A stretch of 64,000 bases of DNA from Gremmenia infestans (taxonomy: Eukaryota; Ascomycota; Leotiomycetes; Helotiales; Hamatocanthoscyphaceae). Below, piece after piece: positions 1 to 8,611 of the stretch. The DNA lies in the NCBI GenBank assembly GCA_032629725.1, contig JAFEVB010000029.1, positions 682,001 through 746,000 of the forward strand, in the 5' to 3' direction. The stretch's first letter is position 1. Each line of letters begins with the position of its first letter. Position numbers and translations under genes: made by a program. The notes beneath the pieces were generated by a model. The model was not told where the DNA came from, ran no database searches, and was given only the letters and a program-made list of their open reading frames with translations.

Positions 1-659
1 AGTCCCGAGATATCAAAAAGATACTTACTTGGAACTGCTTACATGCATAACGAACTGCGGCATCAAACAGCCGGCGATGATATCGATGCTGCGGCGGAAT
101 TGGTCTTGATTATGGTCGAGAGGAGCGTACGGAGGTGTCTAGCGATTTTGATGCTATATATCATGTTGATAGACAGACGTAAGACTGAGAAGTGTTTGTT
201 AGAAGAGGGACACGGGCAAGAAACGAGAGGGAGAGGGAGAGGAGATTCATAGGTTTGATTAATATTGCAGTCTGCAAGTTAGTTCGCGGGTGAGGGCGCT
301 CGTCGTTGAGACGTCGTTGAGATTCTACCGTTAACTCCTCTTAGCTATGGAAGAACAGAGTGGTTGAGTACTAGCCGTTACGCTGTTGGTAGGCAACGAG
401 CCTTTGTGCTGCTTTGCTTCACGAGGAACCCGGGAAAATCTATGGTGGTTGAAGTGTGTCGATTGCATTGCGACGTGCTTTCCCATCTTTTGGCCTGGCT
501 TTGAAAGTTGGATGGGTGTATCTGTTCAGGTGTCGTTTGCATCTAGAATGAGAGAGGGCGGGGCTGCAAGGCCTCAAGTAGCAAAATGGAAACGACGGAC
601 GTGGTTGATGTTGAGCAAGACTTCTCCGGTAGACTTCAGTTGTTCTGGCGTTAGGTAGT
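1..659. other. left-edge spacer, no gene seen
   Basis: I find no convincing gene here. Short open frames on both strands have no recognisable domain and no codon pattern like the genes further right. A purine-rich GAGAGGGAGAGG run lies near 226-243. A gene could enter from the left edge, but nothing in view shows it. Confidence 0.5.
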
Positions 660-660
660 A

Positions 661-1006
661 CGAGTCTACACGATGTCTTAGACGGCTGGGTTGTCTTTGA
701 TGTACTCGATAGCAGTATTTCAGTAGGCCTTGGTGGACGTAGAAGAGACTTTGATGATGGCTTTAGTATCATTGCCAATAGCATATGAGCGAGTACAGTC
801 TTGTAGGTTGAGAATCAGTCATCTGGAATAAGACAATCAAGGCGTAACTGACCTGGTAAAATAACCTTATCCGGATACCGATGAATCAATCTATCGCACG
901 GAGCATCGAGTGAGTTGTACAGGGAATCTAGTGAAAGCTTGTGATAGTTGGGAAGGAGAGGCCGACTCTGTGGGAATGAACTGTCGGCAAGGAGCTTTTT
1001 CGGCAA
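661..1006 (-). pseudogene. unrecognised two-exon fragment with an in-frame TGA
   Basis: Read on the minus strand, an open frame starts at 1006 and runs to a GTCAGT donor near 854. After a possible intron of about 53 nt it re-enters in phase with a peptide containing RSYAIGNDTKAIIKVSSTST. A TGA then interrupts the frame near 731-729, but the same frame stays protein-like beyond it (NTAIEYIKDNPAV) to a second stop near 694. The stop falls where TGG would be one C-to-T change away on the plus strand, so decay of a longer gene is a reasonable reading. I do not recognise the family. A short intact gene ending at the first stop is possible but less likely. Confidence 0.3.
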
Positions 1007-1358
1007 CAGATGTTCGAAAATTGAATGCGTATAAATTCAAATAAGTAAAGACTTCCAACAAATAAAATCATATATGCATTGGCGCAAGCACATGGGCAGA
1101 CATTGATTCGGGGGTGCCTTTAGCTAGAAGGATAAGCCAGTGGGTCCAATTTTTTGGTTCGCTATTAGGAAAGAAGTCCAGATCGGTATCTTTTTTGGTA
1201 CTTTTTGTATTTTGTTTTTCATAGGTCATCCATCTAAAGGATTACTGCACTGCAGGTTCTCGGAGTCGGCGTTGCCTACCTTTGAAGTCGGGAGTATTTG
1301 AATCTCTTAGAATTCGCGAGTCACTTCAAATAAGGAAATCTATGCTGGGAAGGAAGCC

Positions 1359-2377
1359 TACATCGACGAGGCTCTCAACCAAATGAACATAGGAGCAGCC
1401 TCGAGTTCCAAAATCACATCTTTGACGAAAGCCTCGCGAGTCTTGATGTGGTTGAACTCTGCGTGAAATATTACCAGGTAACCTGATTGAGAAAGCTAGC
1501 AAGCTTATCTTTTCTGTCAATGTCCGTTGCTCTTTGGGAGAATGTTGAGTTTACTCGTTTAAGCTATTCGAAATCACTTACCTTCCATTCGTAGGAACGT
1601 TTCATTCGTAGAATTGAAACCGCTGCTCTATGACTTGTCTCCGACGTGGAATGTCTTGCCTATAGGGGAGGTTTGCAAATTTTGACCCATAATGATAGAG
1701 GAACGACACTAACTTTTTGCATAGCACCTGATAGGATGATTGGTCTGGGCCAGGTACATATGAGATCAGCTCTTCCACTGTGAACTCATCACCTATTGTT
1801 AGGCCAGAATTCATGCTTTCGACATCGTTAGGGATGAAGCCAGTTTGAAGCCGCCTTATTGCCGCTCTGGCCAAGGGGTAACGTAAGTCCGTACAGTATT
1901 TATGCTAGAGCGGTTCCAACTAATAAGTAAGAAGATTGCTGTTGTACGTCTAGTTGAGAACATCCTCTGTCTCGACCCAGGTGAGTGGATGAGGATCAAC
2001 GTCTTCGATGGGAAGCTCTGTCTGCAACATTGACTGGTGATGAAAGAATCACAAGTAAACCTATTATGTATGTTAGTCAAGTGCCTAGACTCTGCAATCA
2101 AGTTGCGGCCTTCTATCACGAACTTTTTAGGACTACCAATTCTGCGCCAAGCAGACGGATCTGACTCTCTAATTGACTTGACTGAACCGGCCGCACTAAA
2201 ACCGAAGACAATACGGGAAAAGAGAGGATAAAAGAAATAAACTATAATGGCGAAAGGGAATGATGGGCGAGTGCAATACTTCTTTTCTGGCAATAATTGC
2301 AGGAGTGCTGCCAGATGAGAGTTCGAACTGATTTTCTTCGAGGTGACCGTTGTTGCCAGTCGCTCTCGCTTTTTCAA
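1359..2377 (-). pseudogene. unrecognised, probably decayed multi-exon coding fragments
   Basis: Several minus-strand pieces read like protein but do not join into a complete gene. A stretch at about 2230-2090 contains KSIRESDPSAWRRIGSPKKF and is reached in phase from an upstream exon through an intron with a GTATTG donor near 2276 and a TTTTAG acceptor. A stretch near 2030-1950 contains ELPIEDVDPHPLTWVETEDV and then stops. A piece at 1874-1602 contains GLTIGDEFTVEELISYVPG and a possible 54-nt intron that leaves the frame unchanged. A last piece ending at about 1359 contains FNHIKTREAFVKDVILELEA. Frames disagree between pieces. It may be one degenerate gene or several short exons I cannot resolve. 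No family is recognised. Confidence 0.3.
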
Positions 2378-2399
2378 AAATTTGCCATACCACGGTTTA

Positions 2400-3248
2400 G
2401 CACTTTGGATGAGCCTTCAAGCAGGTCTATCATCACTTCGACACATCGAGCCATCTGATCTTAAAATGGTGATATACTTCATTTCAGTTGGTTGAACTTG
2501 CAACAGACGAATATGGCTTCTGTAAGCTAAACGCCAGAACCCTTCTGTCAAATTGCAGGAGATATACACGTCTGGATTCAGTAGTAAACGAATTGATCTT
2601 GAAATAGAAGATTAAGCCTTTCATGCTATATCTGAATATCTCAAATGCAGCGAGACAGGGGCAAATGTTTAGCTTGAATTCGTCCGAATCTAAAAACACG
2701 CAGCGCATGGAAAATTAAGCAGTGAGTAGAGTATCTGGGCAATTCAAGGCCTTATCTAGAGGAAGGAGTGAGAAAAGGGATATAAATGGAGGAAAAGGAC
2801 AACGGGAATCAACTTGTTTGATGGAAGACACAAACGCGTGAAAATAAAGACGACTGGAGGGTATAGAGGAAACCAAGCATGCATTATTATAGAATTACGG
2901 GATACCTAAAATACAAGAAACACAAGTATTGGTTTTATGAATACATATATATGTATAGGTATGTAAATGCAAATGTAAATGTAAATGTGAAAATAAAAGG
3001 AAAGGAAGGCAAGGCTCCGCTCCGGAACAACTCGGGGAATTTGGGCAGCCCCATAAATAATTCCCTAAAGTGACTAGCGGCCTTAGCTTCATTTGATTCC
3101 TGTCGACCTTCGCTCGTCGAATCTTTGCATTTAACAGAGTGGTCCTCATACCAACACAACTACACCTCCCATCTCCCATCTCCTCTCCATCAGTTGCGCC
3201 TGCGATTGATTCTTTCTTCCTTCCCTTCACACTTAGAGTCTGGTCATC
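2400..3248. other. spacer upstream of ATP1
   Basis: No gene is seen. The stretch holds the ATP1 promoter and 5' leader and a short repeat at 2961-2988 (listed separately). The last 100 bases before the ATP1 start are rich in CT, as is usual for leaders of strongly expressed fungal genes. Confidence 0.5.
2961..2988 (+). repeat. ATGTAA hexamer microsatellite
   Basis: About 4.7 copies of the unit ATGTAA, with one T-to-C change in the second copy. It lies roughly 260 bp upstream of the ATP1 start. No function can be read from it. Confidence 0.8.
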
Positions 3249-6200
3249 ATGTTCCGTCAAGCATTGAAGACCGCCGGCCCCCGGGTGGGCGCAATCTCTG
3301 CCAGAACCGCGGTACGTACCCTCCAATTATCCCCAAGGCCCTTGTACCAAGCTTCAATGGACCTCGATACTCTCAATGGCCTTCTCCCAGCATCTACAAA
3401 CTCAATTGAGTTGCAACGCTGGTGGTAGATGGTGGTTGAGAGCTATTTGTTGAGCTTCAACAGCTCGCTCTGTTGTTTTCGGCCCATACTCTCGGCTAAC
3501 GTAACATCTACAGGGACGAAGAGCCTCCCCAGCAGCATTCAACGCTGCCTCCAACCAAATCCGAAGCTACGCATCGGCCGAAAAGGCAACACCTACCGAA
3601 GTCTCTTCGATCCTCGAGCAGAGAATTAGAGGTGTGCGAGATGAGGCCGGTCTTGCCGAGACTGGACGTGTCTTGTCTGTCGGGTATGTTGATGAACACA
3701 TAGACCGCCAATGAGCAACAGCAGCTACATATGGGGTTGTTGGCAAAGAATGCAGTGCTGACTGGTGTCTACAACAGTGATGGTATCGCTCGTGTCCACG
3801 GTATGAGCAATGTCCAGGCTGAGGAGCTTGTTGAGTAAGTGCTACGCATCCAGGAGGAGATGATGTATGGCTAAACAAATACTGCAGGTTTGCATCTGGT
3901 GTCAAGGGCATGTGCATGAACTTGGAAGCTGGTCAAGTCGGTGTTGTGCTTTTTGGTTCTGATCGTTTGGTCAAGGAGGGTGAGACTGTCAAGCGTACCG
4001 GAGAGATTGTGAGTTTCAAGAATAATCATTCTAAACGGTGGCAGAATGCTTATGGAGTATAGGTCGATGTTCCTGTCGGAATTGAGATGCTCGGCCGTGT
4101 CGTCGATGCTCTGGGAAACCCAATTGATGGCAAGGGACCCATCAAGACCACTGAGAAGCGCCGTGCTCAATTGAAGGCACCCGGTATCTTGCCTCGACAC
4201 TCCGTCAACCAGCCCGTACAGACTGGTCTTAAGTCCGTCGACGCAATGGTGCCTATTGGACGTGGTCAGCGTGAGTTGATTATTGGTGATCGTCAAACCG
4301 GAAAGACTGCCGTTGCTCTCGATGCTATCCTGAACCAAAAGCGATGGAACGATGGAAACGACGAGTCCAAGAAGCTTTACTGTGTCTACGTTGCCGTTGG
4401 ACAAAAGCGATCAACCGTTGCTCAGCTCGTCAAGACCCTCGAGGAGAATGATGCCATGAAGTACTCCATCGTCGTTGCCGCCACCGCCTCCGAAGCTGTA
4501 TGTATTCCACCCTTCTGTGTCTGATGCATCTCTCTGACAAGTTTACACAGGCACCTTTGCAGTATATCGCGCCCTTTACTGGTTCGTCAATTTCTCATTT
4601 TTCTTTGCATCTTCCCCATTGCTCCTTCCCATCTTCCCCATTGCACCTTCCTCCGACTTGTTGCGTCGAGCAGGGTACCCACGCAAGGCGTGGAGTGTGC
4701 CTACCACATCAACTTGATCATGATCGCGACTTCCTTCCCGGCTTCGACGGTGCTGCCTTCATGCACTTCTTCTTCACTTCTGGACTTCTCTTCTTCAACA
4801 ACCTCCTCACCACAACGCGTTCTTCTCTACCTTGAACACGCTTGAATTGAGTCTGTACTGTCTTCTGTACATCTTCTCGTCGATACCACCGATCTTCAGG
4901 TCAGACCTGTCTGGCGGCCAAGACTACTCTACTGCTCAGACCAGTCTGGCGCCTTTGTGACACTTATCGACCGCCCGATTTGGACGGCGTCCAAGTAAGC
5001 AATTCCCACCCATTGCCGTATGCAAAGCTAATATATGACAGGTCATGGCTACAATGTCTGCCGTCCCGGGCCCGCTGCAGAAGCTTGTGGACGATTACAT
5101 GTTTCAACATGTCAATCTCAATGCTCCAGACTGGTACATCAATCCAGACTTCAAGATTGTATTGCAAGCAGAGGCCGGCCGCAACATTTGTTCTGCTACA
5201 CCTCTCACATTCGCACCGGGCCTCCTCGAGGTTCTTCAATCTGATACGCCGCCAACGCCCGACTTCTGGTTGTCTACTCCCAAGCCTCTAGACAAGTCCT
5301 GGGCTGTGTACGCCGCGCTCCTGACCAAAGACGGTTGCGAGCCGGGTCTGTGCATTGGTTCTGGAACTGATGCCGTCGACGGGTACATGGGTCGCGTCGC
5401 CAATTACTCCGACAAGAGACATCCTCAACTCCCTCGTTTTGTCCGCCTTCTCTACGACAAAGGCTACGACCTCGCTCACATTGGTCTGCTTTGCTGGGCG
5501 ACTATACCATCTGTTACAATCATGCCGCGAGCAAGACGGCGGTTCGTCGCTATCGAGGGAACATTCACGAACATCTTCTACTCTGCCATTCCCACCTGCA
5601 TGGACGCGCTGTGGACTGGTCTGATGCCATGGTCTCGGGACGACGTCCTCTGGCGCCCGCTCAATTCCCACACACCATTCAAGGAGGGTGTCGCTGGCGA
5701 CTTGAAGATGACCGCAGAAGAGCTTCTTGCCCATGCAGCGGAGCGAAAGAAGCGTGCAGTGCAGCATTCGAAGAATGCCTATGCAAAGAATGCGCAAAGA
5801 ATGAGAGAGACATACGACCGCGAACGTGCTCAAGACATCGATGCATTCCGCTTGAAGAAGCGTATTCAGGCAGTTGCATGGGTCGCGAAGAACAAGAAGA
5901 AGGCAAGGGCTGCGAGCAATAAATCCAAGAAAAAAGCCGTTGCAAAAAAGCGATTATACTGTTCATGCTGCAAGATGGCATTCGCGGACAGCACCAAGCT
6001 CAAGAGACACAAGAACTCTGCCGCACACAAGGATCGGCTCAATGGACGCCGTCCGACTGCCAAACAACGCAGTGACCAAGCATCGCGTGCTCGAATCCGT
6101 ACCGCCAGGACATTCTACTGCAAACCATGCGATCAAACCTTCGATGCTGCATACCATCTGGACGCCCACAAGACTTCCAGCCGCCATCTGAAGAAGGCTG

Positions 6201-7332
6201 CCCTGGCGGCCAATTCTTCTACCTAACTGCCTCTCGCCACCTTTTTGGAAGACCATCCTTATATCGGCAGTGCTGATTCGGACGCTGTCCAACCTTGCTA
6301 CCGTTCTTATCGGCTGACAGTTTTTTCCCTTTCGTCACTTGTTCACAGAGTTGTTTGACAATAATGCTATATTGATACACTGCTAACATATCTATAACAG
6401 GCACTTCTATGGTAAATAAGATCCCCCCTCTTGCGCTCGGACAATACCTTCCCCCTCCCTCCCTTCCCATAGAAGAATACATGCTAACCTAATGTGCAGG
6501 GTGAATGGTTCCGTGACAATGGCAAGCACGCAGTCATCGTTTTCGACGATCTCTCCAAGCAGGCTGTTGCATACCGTCAAATGTCTCTGCTTCTCCGTCG
6601 TCCTCCCGGACGTGAGGCCTACCCCGGTGACGTTTTCTACCTCCACTCTCGTCTCCTTGAGCGTGCTGCCAAGATGAGCGACAAGCACGGTGGTGGTTCT
6701 TTGACTGCTCTTCCCATCATCGAGACCCAGGGTGGTGATGTGTCTGCTTATATCCCAACCAACGTTATTTCGATTACCGATGGACAAATTTTCTTGGAAG
6801 CCGAACTCTTCTACAAGGGTGTCCGCCCTGCCATCAACGTCGGTCTTTCCGTGTCCCGTGTCGGTTCCGCTGCCCAACTTAAGGCCATGAAGCAAGTCGC
6901 TGGTTCCCTGAAGCTTTTCTTGGCCCAATACCGTGAGGTCGCTGCTTTCGCCCAATTCGGTTCTGATCTGGATGCTGCCACGAAGCAGACTCTTAACCGT
7001 GGTGAACGTGTAAGTTTTACAACTATGTTGAATCTCTTATTATACGAGTATTTGCTAACAAAACTCCCTAGTTGACTGAGCTCCTCAAGCAAAAGCAATA
7101 CTCCCCCATGGCCGTAAACGAAATGGTTCCCCTCATCTACGCCGGTGTTAACGGACATTTGGACTCTGTCCCCGTCAACAAGATCCTGCAATGGGAGGCT
7201 GACTTCATTGCTCACATGAAGACCAACGAGAGCGATCTGCTGGCCACGATTGACAAAGAGGGTGCGTTGAGCAAGGAGCTCGAGGCGAAATTGAAGGATG
7301 TTGTTGTGACCTTCACAAAGAGCTTTACATAA
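3249..7332 (+). CDS. ATP1: mitochondrial ATP synthase F1 alpha subunit
   Basis: Alpha subunit of the F1 catalytic head of mitochondrial ATP synthase; it alternates with beta subunits and binds a non-catalytic nucleotide. Exons: 3249-3311, 3514-3683, 3778-3834, 3888-4008, 4063-4497, 4551-4581, 6401-6411, 6500-7009, 7072-7332, joining to 1,659 nt (552 aa), the usual length. The N-terminus is Arg/Ala/Ser-rich, as expected of a matrix presequence. The Walker A motif GDRQTGKT and the run DLSKQAVAYRQMSLLLRRPP identify the family. Oddity: intron 6 (4582-6400) is 1,819 nt and contains a complete ORF on the same strand. It is followed by an 11-nt exon and an 88-nt intron. Skipping the microexon or misplacing either junction would destroy the conserved FTGTSMGEW segment, so correct splicing here is essential. 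Confidence 0.97.
4608..4651 (+). repeat. 22-bp tandem duplication at the start of the giant ATP1 intron
   Basis: Two adjacent 22-bp copies, 4608-4629 and 4630-4651, differ at one base (GCTCC versus GCACC). They start 26 bp after the 5' splice site and are pyrimidine-rich. They could reflect a local duplication at or after insertion of the intron. Confidence 0.85.
4995..5041 (+). other. possible 47-nt intron just before the nested ORF
   Basis: GTAAGC at 4995 and a CTAAT...GACAG acceptor at 5041 frame a plausible 47-nt intron ending 3 nt before the ATG of the nested ORF. Joining across it keeps the nested frame open back to 4851, although that stretch has no ATG. It may be a leader intron of an independent transcript, or part of a longer N-terminus fed from an exon I cannot place. 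Confidence 0.35.
5045..6226 (+). CDS. GIY-YIG-like nuclease with two C2H2 zinc fingers, nested in ATP1 intron 6
   Basis: A 393-aa intronless ORF on the same strand as ATP1. Residues 87-120 resemble the GIY-YIG nuclease core: AVYAALL in place of GIY, then CIGSGTDA in place of YIG, then Arg117 in the position of the catalytic arginine. Glu171 in FVAIEGTF matches the metal-binding glutamate. Residues 225-300 form a Lys/Arg-rich helical linker. Two zinc fingers follow with identical spacing, C-x2-C-x12-H-x5-H: C306, C309, H322, H328 and C359, C362, H375, H381; the short knuckle resembles U1/JAZ-type fingers. The nuclease assignment is from motif reading and is divergent, because GIY is not literal. 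The ATG at 5045 is chosen because upstream sequence in the frame lacks any ATG. It is not part of mature ATP1. No reverse transcriptase is present. Confidence 0.75.
   Translation: MATMSAVPGPLQKLVDDYMFQHVNLNAPDWYINPDFKIVLQAEAGRNICSATPLTFAPGLLEVLQSDTPPTPDFWLSTPKPLDKSWAVYAALLTKDGCEPGLCIGSGTDAVDGYMGRVANYSDKRHPQLPRFVRLLYDKGYDLAHIGLLCWATIPSVTIMPRARRRFVAIEGTFTNIFYSAIPTCMDALWTGLMPWSRDDVLWRPLNSHTPFKEGVAGDLKMTAEELLAHAAERKKRAVQHSKNAYAKNAQRMRETYDRERAQDIDAFRLKKRIQAVAWVAKNKKKARAASNKSKKKAVAKKRLYCSCCKMAFADSTKLKRHKNSAAHKDRLNGRRPTAKQRSDQASRARIRTARTFYCKPCDQTFDAAYHLDAHKTSSRHLKKAALAANSST
6401..6411 (+). other. 11-nt ATP1 microexon
   Basis: This exon supplies part of a Gly codon and then Thr-Ser-Met of the conserved ATP1 stretch. 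It is bounded by the 1,819-nt intron and by an intron at 6412-6499 whose branch site is also TGCTAAC. The exact fit to the ATP1 protein in phase is the evidence that it is real. Confidence 0.9.
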
Positions 7333-8611
7333 GCGCGTACATAAAGGATAAATGCTACTCCGCCTGTCCTCTCTTTTGTTCTTGACATGAATAGTCTGGG
7401 GAGGAGAAAATGGGAACTGATATGGTGATGGTAGTGAAGGAGCGGGGGTAGACTTTTCGTTGCTACGGGAAGGTTGAAAGATAGTGGAGCTGTAAAATAG
7501 ATGACAGTCGATACTTGCTGATTTCCTTTCTAAACATTCGGTTCTTTTGCGTGTGATTTCGCTACTGGTTGAGCAATTTGACCTCACGAGGATGCATTTC
7601 TTGGCTCCTACCGTGTTTTACGGCCTTCCTCACAAAATGACCATCAATTATGAACCCTTAGGCTCTTTATTATGCTTTCCCATGCTAGACATAAAAAGCG
7701 GCAGTTACCTTACTCTTATTAACTTTTAAAGTCCCACGGTACGCGGCATATAATATGGTGTGCTGCTTTTTTCTGTCCACACTCCATTATGAGGCCTCTT
7801 CTTTTTATGGAGACATCCGTAAATCACGATAGGATAAGTTTACCTCGAATAACAGGGGAAGAGCGTCAGAGCGAGTAGGAGTTTTGTAAACTGAAAGCGG
7901 AAAGGAGACCGTGCCATATTCTCGATTCCAAAATTGCCCTACCTTAGCCCAATATCGCCCCTTTGATCTTTCAGTTCGACTCCTTTGTATATCGGCTCAT
8001 ATTTGGGAAATACTTTATATGGCCGAAGGCAATGAATACTATCCTTGGTACAAGTAAGCCCTGCTAATTACCAGTTGATAGCCCGCAAGCTCAGTCAGAT
8101 ACTTCACTCAAGCCTTCATATGTTTGTATATAACTTTCATTTTCATTTTTTCGTAGACAGCTACGTACCGCCTATTAATAGACACATTATCACTCGCAAT
8201 GACCGCCGAGGTACAAAGTCGACTGTAGCAAGAATGTAGCAGTCTAAAACCTAATCGACTATTTCTCCTAAGATTTGGATGAACCACCGATTCCGGCAAG
8301 AGGAAAAAGGAAAGACAAGATGGGTATCATGGCAAACGCAATATTGACTGCATGGGCAACGAAATCGAGTGTCGTAGTATGCGTAATGTTCGTAGAATTT
8401 TGGGCAATCTAAGGACAGATGCCTTTTTTAAAAGAAGAAGTATTTTCGACAATTATTTGTGGTGTAATTTTACGGGATCTGCCAGCGGGACGAGTTCAGA
8501 CGGCTGTTGAATTCGATGTCGCGGGCTAGTCAGGAAGATAACAACGTAATCGTATCGGATGGCAAAAGTGCCTGTAGAGTACAAGAGACTCCAGTGAACC
8601 GACAAATATGC
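7333..8611. other. ATP1 3' flank and convergent spacer
   Basis: About 1.3 kb between convergent ATP1 and the GAF-domain gene. It contains AT-rich sequence suited to 3' ends of both genes. I see no coding sequence, repeat or RNA gene. Confidence 0.6.

Larger units (their letters stand above)
4582..6400 (+). mobile_element. giant ATP1 intron carrying a nuclease-like ORF; candidate homing element
   Basis: The intron begins GTTCGT at 4582 and ends ATAACAG at 6400, with a canonical TGCTAAC branch site at 6381-6387. It is about twenty times longer than most introns in this window. It contains about 460 nt of 5' flank, a 393-codon ORF at 5045-6226 and about 170 nt of 3' flank. It splits a codon of the conserved ATP1 segment FTGTSMGEW. 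I see no terminal inverted repeats, no reverse transcriptase and no group I or group II intron signatures, so removal must be spliceosomal. The nuclease-like ORF in a conserved host-gene site suggests a homing-type element (inference). An ordinary gene nested in an intron is the alternative. Confidence 0.5.

Noticed and set aside
5045..6226. The nested ORF as an extra exon or insertion of the ATP1 protein
   Set aside because: ATP1 is complete and in phase when the whole interval 4582-6400 is removed, and the ORF is not in frame with exon 6.
5288..6292. Long antisense frames across the nested nuclease ORF
   Set aside because: They mirror the codon bias of the plus-strand ORF and have no domain match; the plus-strand reading has clear zinc fingers.
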